Assembly: GCA_028622995.1 (NCBI GenBank)
Contig: JAJQJQ010000006.1
Span: forward strand, 5,084,001-5,148,000
Direction: 5' to 3'
Length of the DNA stretch: 64,000 nucleotides
From: Panagrolaimus kolymaensis
Lineage: Eukaryota; Nematoda; Chromadorea; Rhabditida; Panagrolaimidae
Shown: piece after piece, positions 49,427 through 63,500 of the stretch
How positions within the stretch are numbered: the stretch's first letter is position 1
Layout of the letters: every line of letters starts with the position of its first letter
Position numbers and translations under genes: made by a program
Notes under the pieces: model-generated
What the model was told of the DNA's origin: nothing
Database searches by the model: none
What the model saw: the letters and a program-made list of their open reading frames with translations, nothing else

Positions 49427-50396
49427 ATTTATAGTAATTTAATTAAGTGACCATTGAAGATTATTAAAACTGTTTGTTTATAATTCTTTTAACAGCTTAC
49501 GAAAAATTTAAATATCGGCGGGAATTAAAGCATTTGGCAGTAAACCATTCATAGCCAATAAAAAATCACGATAAGATCTTTATTATGTAATGGCAATTAT
49601 AAATACAAATAAAAGACTTTTACGTTGCCATTTAGGGTTTTTCCAGGAAGAAAAAAACTAGTAACTATAATAATGTTGCATTTTAAATGTTTCTTTTTTC
49701 TTCTTCTTTGGCTGTTGCAATCGATGAAAAGAAAAAAGGGTTGCAATGCAACCAAACAGCAGCTGCAGTCTTTTTTTTTGCATTATGAACGGCGCTGGTG
49801 TGTCAGTCAAACATAATTTAACGTGTTTTTTTTTTACAACCGGTTGCAAACGTTCTCATATTAAAGAGCTATCCTATACAAAAAATGAAAATACATTATT
49901 GGACTAAAAAAATGAGAAGTTTGAACTATCCAAAAATGAGCAGAAAAGTTCATGTTGATAAAAAAAGTGACACATTAAAACATTAATTTCAAAAGCACAT
50001 CTTTAAATCATTTTCCATTTTTTTGAGACATGAATATACTTAAATAGCGAATTGTATTGCAAATGGTAAAAAAGTTCCAGCCTCAGCAATCCGCTGGCAT
50101 AACCGTAACACTTTGTTGTTATGATTCGAAAATGTTTTTTTTTTTACATGGGCTGGAAGTATCACATTGTTAGTGTTAAGGTAACTCTTAACATTTTGAT
50201 TTATTTAAAGCTAATGAATTTTTAGCGAAATAACTCGTAAAGAATATTTACCATTTTATTTTTGAAAAAATCAAACATAATTTAATCATCAAATCTTAAA
50301 CACTCATCAATTCCAAAAACACTCGTAGCAATCAAATAGTTGATATTAAAAAAATTCATCGTTAGTTTATGTAAATTAAATTTTTCAATGGCATAT
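49427..50396. other. Spacer between the two Hsp70-like genes
   Basis: About 970 bp AT-rich DNA, the 5' side of copy 2 and the 3' side of copy 3. No gene seen. Confidence 0.55.
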
Positions 50397-52775
50397 TTAT
50401 TCAATACAAAAATCGGAAATAATCACTTTGTTAATTTTGGCGCCAACCTCTTTTAAAGCTTTTTCTTGATATTCTTCCAATGATATTCCAATAAAGCGAC
50501 ATTTAATTTCCGTAACTTTTTGATTTATTAATCTTTCAAATTCAGAAATTAATTGTGTAAAATAAATGGCTAATGCCATTTCAGGCGAGCAAATTCTTTC
50601 ACCTTTTTGTGTTTGAACTTTGAATCCAAGTTTGGGATCTTCCGAATCATCCATTGCAACAACTTTTAAAGGAGCAGTTGTCGGGTTAATCAAAGGACAG
50701 TAACTGAGCTTTTTACCAAGAAATTTTATTATGTCTGAAATATTTATTGTTTGCATTTGAATGGCAAAAAGAAAAGAAGGATAAATACCGTAAATAACAA
50801 ATTCGGGTGATTTTTTAAAATCCTTCAAAGCTTCATTTCCAATTCTTGGAGTTATATGCAAAAACGAAACATAAATTGGAATCCATTCATCTAAAAAAGT
50901 TCGTTAGTTTAGTTTTAACCAATTATTTTTTACCATCTATGTCGGAATCAATAATTTTAAAATTGTCTCCATCACATTCAATTATCAGACTGCAACAAAT
51001 ATGCTGGTGAGCTTGAACTTGATTATGGTTTGATTTTTCAATTTTTACAGTATGATTTTCTTTTATTATTTGCTTAACGTTAGAATCAATTCCAATGAGG
51101 CCATTTTGAGAAGATTCCGGAAATTGATTTAAGCCAAACATTGCACCGCCTTGAAATATAATTTCTTGAAAATCTGACACTTCCAATCGTAAAACTCGAG
51201 AATTAATCGATGGTACAAAGAATAAAAATTTTTGGGAATTTTTTTCCATCAAATAATATATTTTAGCTGTTTCATCGCCATGGAGAATATTTTCATCAAT
51301 AACTGACTCTGATGGAGATAAGATTGAAAAATAATTCACAGCATAATTTGGAGCTTCATTTCGAGACAAGGCATAAAATTTGGATTCAACCTTGGTTGTG
51401 ATAATTATAATAATATTATTTGTTGTTGGCTTGAAATAATTTAGACAAAAAATTAGAATTGCGTTCATTGGGGAAATGAATAAAATATTTGGAATATATG
51501 CAAACTTTTTCATTGTTTCATCTTCAAGGATTGCAACAAAGCTATTCGAAGAATTAAGATAATTTTCCGATAAATTGATGATGAGTTTTTCTAAATTCTT
51601 CTCATGATTTTCATCGTCAAAATTCGTGACTAAAATAATCCAAATTAAAAATAATTTATTAATAGCTTCACATACTTTGACTATCGAATTCTGTAACTTC
51701 AAACAAACATTTTTTAAAGTTTATTTTTGCCATTCGTTGAGTTTTAACACAAATTACATCGATGCTTTGAATTTGATCAACACAAATATTAAACACAGGA
51801 ATGCGATATTCATAAATATTTAATAAACCAAATTCATTGTATTCGATTATAAAGCTTGAATTTCGAGCCACTGGAATTCCAGCTCGAGACAAATAAAGTT
51901 CTGGGCAGTTCCATTTTTCCAAACAATTTCCTTTTCTTGTTATACGGGTTGAAAATGTAAATGACGAGTTTAAGGCCTAAAAAATCATGTATTTTAATTT
52001 GTAAAAAGAAATTGAGAACTTACTAAATACTCATCATTCGTAAATGGTAGATAACTCCTTATTGGAAAATTGGAACACGGTTTAATAATACAAAAATTAG
52101 GAGTAGAAATTCCTGGCGAAAAATTAATAACTTCCAAATGTTTTCCAAATTCGGCTAAGCAAATTGCTTTTTGGAATCCACCAAGAGTTAAAGTTGTCCT
52201 GGTATTCTTCACTTTGGTATAACTAACTCTAATGAATTGAGAAAGCAGCTTTTCTTTAGATGGGTTTTTGCCGACGTAATAACAAATTACAAAATCATAT
52301 TTGGATTGTGTTCCATAATCCTCACTAGCAACATTTTGAGAATAAAAAAAATTATTCTTTCTTTGGAGAATAAACGATAGAATTAGGTTTTTGGTGGCGA
52401 AAATCACTAATATTTTGTTTTTAATTAAAGTCATTTTATTTTCCTCCAGCGAGGTTATTGTAGCTTGAAGAAAAGCAACTATCGGAGAAATAATATGGAC
52501 AAGATTAGCATATTCTTTAGCAATATCATAAATTTTATTGATGATCAAAACTTCAGTCATCAAAGTATCCACAATAACAAGATAATCCAATTTTTGTGAC
52601 AACTTTTTACAAGCTAGCATAAAATGATTTACATAATCTTCAGTTGCTGAAAACATCAAATAACGTTATTGGAAGTAGTAACATAAAAAGGATTACCGTA
52701 ATAGCTGCTTGGTGGAATATCAGTAGACAGATTAATCACAACATCACCGAGAATGTATGATCCGTATTTAGACAT
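50397..52775 (-). CDS. Divergent Hsp70-like protein (family copy 3)
   Basis: Exons (minus): 52775-52697, 52646-52024, 51976-51676, 51629-50934, 50890-50789, 50734-50397, giving 712 aa with all phases consistent. It is a paralogue of copy 2: exon 3 is 301 nt in both, and the last two exons share long identical strings (NEALKDFKKSPEFVIY, MDDSEDPKLGFKVQTQKGER). The opening MSKYGSYILGDVVINLSTD parallels copy 2. LDYLVIVDTLMTEVLIINKI and HIISPIVAFLQA follow the Hsp70 VPAYF.D.QR...INEPTAAAL block. It lacks ~155 residues present in copy 2 before DEWIPIYVSF, and has an extra intron (50891-50933). No canonical phosphate-binding motif. Role unknown. Confidence 0.72.
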
Positions 52776-55700
52776 TTCGGTTTTTTTAGTTAAGTAAATA
52801 GAGAGAAAAGTTTTTTCAAACAATAATATATGAGAAGGTTATAAATAAAATATTATGCAACTTTTTTTTGAATGAAAGTCATTGTCAGAAAGTTCTCACA
52901 ATTAGTTATTACTATTTTTTGTGGTTCATTATCACCAGAAAGAAAATTGAGATCATATAAGAGTAGATTTTAGCACCTTTAAACTGAAAGGAAAAAAGCA
53001 AGTTGTCCCAGGTTAATATCTATCTGCATCTAAAAATTTCATCACTGACATTTAATTATTGCGCGCGAAAAAATCCAAAAGAATTTTCAAAAAAAATTTT
53101 CTCGTTATTTATCCAAAGCCAATTGTATCTTGTAGTTTGGTATTTATTTATTATTAAAAATGCATTCTTTGTTGTGATTTTAAAAGTAAATATTTTTTTG
53201 ATTTTAAGAGCACCTGTTTAGAAAAAAGCTTTAATGTTTGTATTAAACTAAATGATGAACAATCTTTGTTTCATTTTAATGCATTCTTAAAGCCCCGTGA
53301 CATGAAGTTCAATTAAATTATATGTTATCAGTAAACTTTGAGAAGAAGAAGAAAAAGTTTATCGGCAAATAAAATAAAACAATTGAGAATGCCATGTTTG
53401 AGAAATAACAACTTTATCAATCGAGTTGTTTTTGAGTCGAGTTGGTGGCTACAAAGGTTTGTTGCATGTTATCCAAGAATAAAGTTGTTTACACCAAAAA
53501 AATGAAAAAAGAAGAAATCAATACGAAAAATTGTCGTCAACTGCCATTTTTTTAAAAGAGGCATACTTTTTTATTTTATTATGAAGCCACTTATGGATTA
53601 ACTTTTTTTAAAGTGTAAAAAGAAGAAAGAAATACGAGAAAAAAAAAATATTCATCATTTATGTGTTACTTGTGTTTGGGTTTGGTTAGAAAACCAAAAA
53701 AGGGTTTCTTTTTTTACTTTCATTTTTGCCTAGAATTTGGCATGGCATGTCTCGTGATTTAGTTTTAATTAACAAAAACTATAGCCATTTAACATTTGAT
53801 GATACCGCCTGAAAATTTGCTTGAGTACTAAAGAATTTAACTTGAAATATGGACTGCAACAGAAATGATAAAAATTATACATAGTATCCATAATTATTCT
53901 TCAAAATGATATCATAAAAATTAAACTTCAGTTTGTTGTCTATTAACAAACCTTTGTCTCGTTTTTTCCTATCTTTTTAACTTTTCCCAAAACCTTTTCG
54001 CCATCGTCAGCCGTTTTTGGTTAACTATCAAGTGTCTTCCTCCTTCTAAATGTTTCAATCAATGCCATCAAGAGCTGAACATTCTTCCCAAGGACTAATA
54101 AAACTAAAACTATACATTCATTTTTAGCTTTTTCGGGCAATTTTAAACTTTTTTTCTTTTTCTTCGTCCATTCGATGTTGATGATGATGCTTCAATGGTC
54201 AGTTGTTGTCCTTCCGCGTTTCCATTCACATCAAAAATATTGTTTTTTTCCAATACGTGTGTTTCTTCTTCTTTCTTGTTGCTGCTTTTTTTTCGATGGT
54301 CGTCGTTTTCGTCGTTCCATTTTTCCTTTCCAAAAAGACTGAAAACTAAGAGGGGAATCCCTTTTTTTCTTCTCATTTTTACGATAAATATAAAAATGGA
54401 ACACTTTTTCCTTGCACAGAAAAAATTATATTGAAGATGAAAACTCTTTGAAAAAGCCACGACATCAATTTTTTGTTAAACATTTTTAAGTCTTTGGGTT
54501 TTACTTATTTTTATATTAGAGCTTTTTTAACACCATTCAAAAAAGTGAGAAAAGGCTAAAATGGAGAATGTTTGTCGCGTGTCTTTTTTCATATGCTTTC
54601 ATATTTCTCTCGAATGTTCGCCATTTTACTCTTGCCTTGGTTTACCTTTTGCGCGGTCACTCTTTTTTTAACTTATGCTTTCCAATATTATCGAACGGGA
54701 TTTTGTAAAAGAATAAAACGTTTCTAGTTCAGTTCTGGAAAGTTCCACGAACCTTTTATCTCCTTGTTTCAATCTCTCTTTTTTGTTTGTTATAAATCAA
54801 CGACTTTGGGTGGTGAAAATGAATTTTTGCAAAAGTGCCAGCCATCCATATGGTTTTAAAGTTTATTAAACTAAAAAATTCTTAAATATTTGTTCGTATA
54901 CTTTCATCTTTCTTTACATCTAATTTACCAATGATTTTTTAAATGTAAAATCATAGTTATCTAAGTTCGCTGAAACTAGAAGTTGAGAGTTTCATAGCCG
55001 AATATTGATATTAAAGTTTACTCTTTAAAACTTTGTATCGGTGATTTAGAAAAAGTTGAATTTAATACTCAATTTTGTTGCCGAATATTACAGTCTCGTC
55101 AACTTTTTATACTAAAACTTTTTTAAAATCGAATGGAAAAGGACGTAGAGAAGGAAACATACTCAAATGTGATGTTGAAAGAATTTTTCTTATCTTTTTT
55201 TCCTTTAATGGTTTGTTAATGGATCATCAGAGAAATGGTTAACCTGCGGAAATAAGCAATTTACAGTACCAATCAAAGCTAAAAATTGATTGTATCTAAG
55301 AATTTCCCTCCAATTTTATTTCTTATTTCCAAATACCATATAAAAACTTTTACAACCAATCAACACACCAATCGTTTCCAAACTCTGTATTTGAAGAGAA
55401 AGCCTTGTACATATAAAAGTTGGTCAATATTGTTTACCAAAAAAACTTTTTCAATCAACGTTTTCCTCTATTTTTTCCTCTATTATTTCCTCTATCTCTC
55501 TCACTCTCTCTGATGCTGCTTTTTTCCTCTCTGTTGAAAACATCACAGGAGTGGTGGTTAGTTTATGGCAGAGCTGGCGCAAGTCGTCGTTGTTCACTTT
55601 TTTTTTGCACAGGCACCCTCATGAAAAGTTTTCCCTCTTTCCTTCCCCTCTATTTTATTTTGTTTTGTTGATTTGATCACACGGGGTTTACCTATGCTGA

Positions 55701-56326
55701 AAAAAAAACTCATTTTTCACCCCTAAAAACATTTCAAAAAATAATTCAAAAGAAAAAAGAAAAAAAATTTAGAGTAAAAGAAAAAAAATAAAATCAATCG
55801 TCGTAGCCGCTGCTGAAGTTCACCTTTCTAAAGGTCATTTTTGAAACGTGATTTATTTTTTGAAAGACAATAAGTTTTCTTGCCATTGATTTGGTAGTAA
55901 AAAAAACTAAAACTAATTTAAACCAAACATAAAAATGGCCAATGTCATTTAGAAATTGATTTTTTTCTCTACAAAAGTACAATTTTACTTTCATCATTTT
56001 TGCAGATTTTGGTATATTATTTTTTTACGTTGAAAAACTACATTTTTCGTTCAAAAAAAAAAACAATAATTTAATCTTTTATTAACATAATTAAATTCGT
56101 AAAATCTGCAGGAAATTTATTTGAATTTGATTTTGAATTTCATTGTTATAATATATGATTTGATCCTTGACGAGATAATAATAATAATAATATTCAGTAT
56201 GCTTTGAGAGATATCGTGAAACCGTGGCTCCTTTATTTTTGCCTTAAACCCTTTCATAAATTTAATTGTTAAAATTTGCTTTTTTTAGAAAACTTTTAAT
56301 CCCCTTCGCTTATCTTTTTTTTCTTT
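52776..56326. other. Gene-poor region
   Basis: 3.5 kb of AT-rich sequence with pyrimidine tracts (for example 55480-55510). Short frames lack coding character and splice partners. It probably carries promoter regions of the flanking divergent genes. Confidence 0.55.
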
Positions 56327-57506
56327 ATGTTTTCTGATTGCAATTCATTGTTACCTTTCTTATACAATGATGTCGAAGTAAAATTATTTCATCGAGAAAA
56401 CCGCGGTCGAAGCCGCATTTTGCGAATTGAATCTGATACGGGTATTAAGGAAGACGAAATCCTTTCAATTGTTAATGCCAACGGTGACTATGAGGTTATG
56501 TGTGAATTTGGTGGAATTAAAGGAAAGAAACCCATCAAACTTCGTTTCCATCCTCATATTTTAGAAGCTGGAAAACAAAATGAAATCATTCAAGGTGCTA
56601 TCAAACGGACAACCGCTAACGTGAGTTACATTTTTGTTTATAAATTAAATAGAAAACTTCCATAAAGTGAAAAGGGTTTGACAGCTATAAATCAGGCAAT
56701 TTTTGGTTTTGTTTGAAGTCGAAATGACAATTTATGCCTATTATTAATTAACTGTATTTGTTTAGATGGTTACTCGCTTCCTTTCTACTGAATGGACTTT
56801 AGAATCACCTGAATCAACTAACGAAGATTTCATTTGGAAAGACGTTCAAGAACTCTTGCTTCAACAAATCCCTCTCATTGAATTGACTAATGACCATCGG
56901 TAGGAGGATTACACTCCAAATTTGTCGATTAATTATAATACGAAGTATATTGTATCCATTTTTAGTACTGTAATCACTTGGAAAGTAAATTCGGAAAACT
57001 TCAAACTTAGCTCAAACAAATTGCCTCGAGGTAAAAAGGCAAAAGCAATGGAAAAATTCTTTGCTAAACTTGAGAAATGTTTGAACGTCCATGTTTCCAA
57101 TGTCCCAACTGGTCAAGAAAATGGGTTACCAAAAATGACGGAATACTTTGAGCTACTTACGAAGCTTTCCCTTTCACCTCCATCTCAACTTGTCGAAGTA
57201 TACTTTATGGAAAATAATGTACAAAAAAAGCTTTTAACCTTTGAATTTGCGGGTTTTCCACCTTTGGATGATATGGTTACAAATTGTAAGCGTCTTTGCA
57301 TTCTAAAAAGTTTTATTAAATTTATAGTCGTAATTTTAGCATTGCACCAATTTTTATTTAATCCTAAATTCGGTACAATTCAACTTGATCTCATTGCTAA
57401 AACTGATGTTAAAAGATGCATTTGGATAATCCCTCAGCATATTGGCATCTTAGGTTATATACAATTTAACCACCACCAACAACAAACATCCAAGGATGGT
57501 AAATTG
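56327..57506 (+). CDS. Unrecognised protein, probably 5' part of a longer gene
   Basis: Exons 56327-56620, 56766-56899, 56966-57285 and 57340-57506 join in frame to about 305 codons and end at a strong donor (GTATGT) rather than a stop. Start ATG 56327 is taken as first in frame; an upstream exon ending in TTTTTAG near 56288 cannot be excluded. The sequence is clearly protein-like: ENRGRSRILRIESDTGIKED, EYEVMCEFGG-type (DYEVMCEFGGIKGKKPIKLR), WTLESPESTNEDFIWKDVQE, ITWKVNSENFKLSSNKLPRG, LSPPSQLVEVYFMENNVQKK, CIWIIPQHIGILGYIQ, then a His/Gln-rich patch (HHQQQTSKDGK). It has no signal peptide or TM segment, so it is likely soluble. I do not recognise the family. The next exon would lie beyond a long intron, perhaps outside the window. 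Confidence 0.65.
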
Positions 57507-60500
57507 GTATGTTTTTGTTTTTCTTTCCCCATTCATCCTTGAAAATAAAATAAAATAGGTTTTTGTTTTGTTGCCCTCATTTTCAGAGCAGAAAATAATA
57601 TAAAAATTGCCTTTCTTGTTATTTTGTTTTTTTTTCTTTTGAAATCTTTCTCCTGAAAAAAAAATGAAAGAGAGAAGAAAGCATGTTTTCATTTCAAACT
57701 CTTTTTCTTCTTCTGCTGATGTGCTCCATTTTCTCGCTTATTTTTTTTCCATCTATTCAATTTCTGATTTTTTTTTATTATTATTCGCGTCCTTGAATCA
57801 ATTCATTGATGAGAAACAAACTTATTCTAGAAGATTCTTTCTTTTTTTTTATCATCACAAGAAAAAAGCAAAATCCTTGATGACATTTCCTATTTTCTCT
57901 TTCTTTCCCATGGTTTAAAACAAAATTACTTTTTATGTTTGTTTTTATTTTTAAAAAAGGTTTCTCTTTTTTTGAGAAAGAAACATTTTTTCAAACTACA
58001 ACAAAAATGTGGATGGATATATTAGGAATGCTTGAAAAAGCATTTATAAAAGCCAACTAACTACAAAAGATAACAAAAGGAAAAAACGGAAAAAGCTTTT
58101 TTTCTTTTGTGTGTTAAAACTAAACTATTTTGGGAAAAAGCATTTTGTTTTGTCGTTTCCTTTCAAAGAAGCAAAGCAACACAACATTAGTGTTGTTTGC
58201 CGCAATTATTCATTTTTTTTCTCTGAATTTCTTACGGTGGTGGTAGAGAGCCATCGTTCGTTCATTCTTTATCAGCATCCAAGCTTTTGGAATGAACGAG
58301 GAAGTTATTATTTTGAAGAAAAAAATAAATAGAGAGAAACATTTTAAATGTTTGTTTATTTAAAAATTGCCAAAAGTGCAAAAGAAAAAAAAATTGAATC
58401 ATGTTTGAGTGCTTTTGGTGATGAGAAAAAAAGGAATATAAAGCTGAAGTGGATTATCATAAAAAAATAAGGAAATTGGTTGAGTAATGTATGTATGAAT
58501 GCATAATCTTGTGGCAAAGGTTAAAAGCCAAAATGCAAATTAGAGGCGTTATTTTTTTGGATAGAATTCCAAATTAACTTTTTGTTGCTTTTCTCTTTTT
58601 GGATACATAATTTTATTTTTTGATTATGAGAAATTCAATGAATTTTCAACAAAACTTTATTTTTATTTTCAATTTTTATAAAAGCTTTTTTTTGTCGACC
58701 ATATGGATACTTATATTGCTTTTTAAACTTTGTTTTTCCAACTTGTGGTGTGTTTTTGAGCTTTTTTACTAAACACATACATATTTTGGAAATATTGTTG
58801 GCCTTTTATAAAAATCCAGATGGTAGAAAAACCTGTGATTTGATTTGAGCAGCATCGGCTTAATGTATGTGTTTACTCAAATAGTATGCTTTTTCTATTT
58901 TTGAATTAAACAAAAAGGGTATATTTGATATTTTTTGAAATTTCTGATTGCTTTTTTGCTTTTGATTTTTTATTTTCACCTCGTTTACAGTTTTCATCAA
59001 ACAAAACAAAAAATAACAAACTTTGGTTTTTTTTCACGTGATTAAGCAAGCAAGCTATTTTTCACAAAGACAAATGAAAGAAGAAGAAAAATTACAATTT
59101 GTTCCCTTTTCTCGTCAGCTAACTTGATGAGAAACAAATGAAAGAATGAACGAAGCATAAGCTTTTGTCCTCTTACGATCTCTCCCTCACAGTATTTTTC
59201 TTTCTTCCTTTAATGTTGCGCGGTCGACGTCGTCGTTTTTTCGTCGGGTTTGCTTTTTTCTTTAATCTAAGCAAAATGAGAGAGACCTTCCCCATCTTTG
59301 TGTTTATTGTTGTCGGTTGCAGTGTGAAATGCTTGCTTACGTTATATTATTTTTTCTGTTTTCCCTTCTCTCATAAATAAGGGCAACAATGACTAATTTT
59401 TCTTTCCTTTCCTTTGCCCTTCTTTAAATAGCAAGCATCATCAACAACAACACCACCATCTGCTTATTTCCGATTTTTTCTTATGGTTGTTTTTTTTCTT
59501 TCTTCATTTTTCTTTTTTTTTCTATCCTGACTTTTGATTCTAGAGGGAAGAGAAAAAATAAAGCTTTTATAATAGTAGTTTGTGGTTTCAAAAGTGGCAA
59601 ATTATAAAAAACAAAAAAATAACAGAAAAGAAAATGATATAGCAACTGCCATTATAAAAATGCAGGACTTTGAGCCTTTCTTCTCATTATATATTGAGAG
59701 AGACCAACTTTTGTTCAAAAATTAATAGTCAGTCATCAGGCAATTTTTTATTTTATGTATGTGGCTTTTTGAAGTCTCGTAAAGCGCGTGATCGCAGTGT
59801 AAAAAAGCTATAAGCTTTCAACATTTTTTAATAGTAAAATTGTACTTTTAGTTGGTCGGCGGTTGGTGGTACTTCTTTGAGCTTTTAAAAAAACAAGAAG
59901 AAAAGCAACAAAGTTCTTATTTTGAATGAATGACCACCGCTTATTGACCAGCTCTTAAAGAGGATAAGATGAACTAAATTTAAGTAGAAAACAGTTTTTT
60001 CTTTCTTAAAAAAAGCTTTCAATGTTTTTTTACTACACAATTTGAGCGTTCTTTGATTTGATGCTTGTTGTTTACGAAAAAAAATGAAGCGAAAAAATAT
60101 AATATAAGTGGGAAGGCAAGAAAGCAATTTGGTCTTATATATTTATGATGGATAAGAACGACAAAAATAAAACAAAGCCTTTTTTTCGTATTTAAAAAAA
60201 CTAAAAAATGAAATGGAGTTATTATTACAATTCTTCCCAAAGGGTTTCAAAATGTTTTAAAGACTCCTCTGCTGCTGACAAGATAATTGAAAAGTTCCTG
60301 AATGAATGAATGAAAGACTTTTTTTTAATTGATGGGCGCTTAAGATCTTTTTATTTTTTATTTCCCAGCTGGCATAAACTTTAGTCTTTTCCCTTTTTTA
60401 TATATATAAATATATCGATATTTATCTTATGTTTGCATTTATGATGACGTTTTGCTTACAATTCAAGTGCTTGAAGAAACAAACTTTGCGAATAGATTTT

Positions 60501-63500
60501 TTCCTTTTTTCTTTCTTTTTTCATGCTTCGTAAATCTTTTCGTGTTCACTTTGCTTCTATTTTTTTATTGAAAAAAGCAGCTAAATTAAGTTTTGGCATT
60601 GCAGTCGTAGCAATCATTTGTCATGTTTCAATTCTAAATGCTTGGTGCAATTTTTTATTATTATTTTGTTTGATTAGATGTCCCAGTAATTTTTTCGTGT
60701 GACAGCTTTATCTTTTGATTTTTGCTCTAAAAATGGTTACAACCAAATGATTTATTAGCTGCATTATTAGCTTGTTTAAAAATTTTGAAATATTAAAAAA
60801 TGAAAATTGAGTCTTTCTTTTTCATTATTTATTATCCACACACTTGAGTTTAAATATTTTTCATGCGTTTTTACAAGCATTTTTTTTTTTGCAGCAGCAG
60901 CCGCTACTTTTAATAACAAATTTTTCTAGTTTTTTTTAGCAACTAACTAATTTGTTTCGTGTGAAGTAGTAGTAGTATCAAGCATATTTTTCAAATGTCC
61001 GATTTTTTACTTTCTATTTTAAGAACACTATACAAATTTGTTTTTTTTACGACACAAAAAATAAGAGTATAAAGACGCTTAAATGTTATGTCGTTGGCCT
61101 CTTACTTATCACTACTAAAAGCTTACTTATTGCTACAGTATTTAAAAGCTCATATGGGTGTTTTAAAGAACAAAAGTTCTCTTTTACGAAGAAAAAATAG
61201 AAGAATGCGTGCCTTAAGTCATGCAATTTTCTTCTCCTTTGTACTTTCTTACTGAAAGAAGAAGAAAAACTATATTAAGCTAATGAAATAACAGAGCACA
61301 AAAAAATTATATTTAATTTTCCTTATTTTTTTTGTCATTTTTTTCTTTTTCACTCTTGCACCACCACACACATGCGGAAGTTGGACTAAATCTCATTAGC
61401 TTTGACAGCAGCAGCTTTTTTTCTTTTGCTCTTGCTTGCTTCACGCCTCAATAAATCCACGTGATGAGGCAGCAGCAAAAAAAAAGTTCAAAAAGTTATG
61501 CCCATTTTGTCGTCTTTAGTCTTTGAAGATTTCTGCTGTTGCCTGTTGGCTTTTAACCTCTTGGTTAAAAACTTGGAAATAAAAATATGTTTGAAAAGGC
61601 GAGAAAAAATTGTTGGTATCAATAACACATTTTTCAAAGAAACAAATGCCAATGTGTTTTTTTGTTGATAATTTGTTGATCAAAAAAGATAAAGGATTAA
61701 AAAAGAATCAAAGCAAAAAAGTGAAAGATTTAATTTTGATAAATCACAGCAAATTGTTTGTTTCGATCGGTTAAACAAAAAATCCAATTTATTTTGATTA
61801 AAAATTGTAGTCTTATGAAATTTTGCTCCCCATCTTTGATGATACGTATACGTACACGTACGTCAAAAAGTGTTACACAAAATTTTTTCATGATTTTTTT
61901 TTGACACAAATGCGCGGGTGTTTTACTTTATTTTTTGCCATCTTTTAGAGAGAGAAAGAGAGTATAGAGATTCCCTCTTCTCTTACTTTTTTTTATGGCC
62001 AAAAACTGTCAAAAAATTAAATTTATTGTTTGCAATGTCATGCGTCGTGGTTTATTTCTTCTTCATTTTTTACTTAAAAAATATATAATTCTTACAAAAT
62101 TGTTTTCGTATTTTCGTATTTTGTTGCATGCTACTTCTTCGATTCCCCTCCTGGTGTTGTTGCTATTTTTTCTTCTCCATTTTCTTTGGTTAAATTAATA
62201 ACTTTTTCATTTATTTCTAAAAGAGTTAGTTGTTGTGTTCTTAAAATGGCAAGATAAAAGTGAAATTGATTTTCTTTTTCTTTTTTCCTTCTCTTTTATT
62301 TTTTAAACTATGTTAGAGAAACCGGCAACAGCAATAACGTAGGCTGCTTGCTGGCTTGCTTCTGCTGTTATGGCATGCATGTGCTTGTTTTTTAGGAGTT
62401 TGTTTAGCATTCTTTTTTTCTTTTCTTTTTTCAAAACCGAATGCCCTTTTTTCTTGCTTCCTTCATTTGAGTCTATTTTTCTTGTTGTCATTGTGTAAAT
62501 TCTTTTTCTTTTTTCTTGTTCAAAAAAGAAGCATGTCAATTTAAACCCAAAAAAGAAAAAAACGACATTGCAAAAAAAAAATTGTTTTCCCATTTTTTTA
62601 TTGTTGATTAAGACTCGATTACCATATACTTTGATGTTATTGACTATGCAGTTTTATTCTTTCTTTAGTAAGTAAAGAGGAGGAAAAATAGAAACATCAA
62701 GAACACAAAAATTGTCCGTGTATTCATTGCGCATGCAACTTTACTTATAACACGTCGATGTCGAATCTTTTTACCTTAGGAGCCTTTGCGCATGGGATGG
62801 TTGTGTGTCAGTTGACCATATTTGATTTTTATTCGTTTTATTCACGCTTCTTTTTGCCTTTAAAGAATATAAATTTCTTAATCGGTTCTTTTTTCTTCGT
62901 CTTCTTTGCACTTAAATCGTTTTATATAAATAAAAAATAGGGAAATTGTTTGAAAATAGGTTTATATGTACTGTATATTTTTGGAGAACTTTTTAAGGAC
63001 TTTTTTACTTTTATACGAAAAAAGGATCAAATTTCTTTGTTGATCTTTTCCATCCAAAGAATTTCGTAAACAATACACGTTTTCCTTTACTTTTTTTTCT
63101 GCTGCCTTTTAAAAGTGCTTATTTGTGGCTTATTTTAGTTTGATTCAGCAACATTATTTTTTTTATCATCGAGAACCATTCTTTGCTCTTTCTCATTGTT
63201 ATTTTCCCTCAAAAATAAATTTTTTATTGTTTTTTCTCCCATAATTTTAAAGGACATGTTTTTCTTTTATTTGATAAACAACAAGCTTTCCCCAATGCTT
63301 ATCTTAGACATTACGACGACGAAGACGCCGTTTAAAAGTGTACCCAATGACTCCCTCTATCTGCCTTTCTCTCTCTTTGTTTTTTAAAGTTACTGTCAAT
63401 ATTGTTTTTATACTCGAATTTGAAGGATTTAATTTTAAGAATTCTAAAAAAATAACAAAGTTTTTAAAAACAAGCTGTGATTTTCTTTACAAACACTTGG

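Noticed and set aside
54143..54460. Minus-strand 105-codon frame
   Set aside because: Biased composition and no recognisable domain or junction; overlaps an equally open plus-strand frame.
62303..62593. Minus-strand 96-codon frame
   Set aside because: Lys/Phe-rich translation of poly-T/poly-A sequence without splice context.
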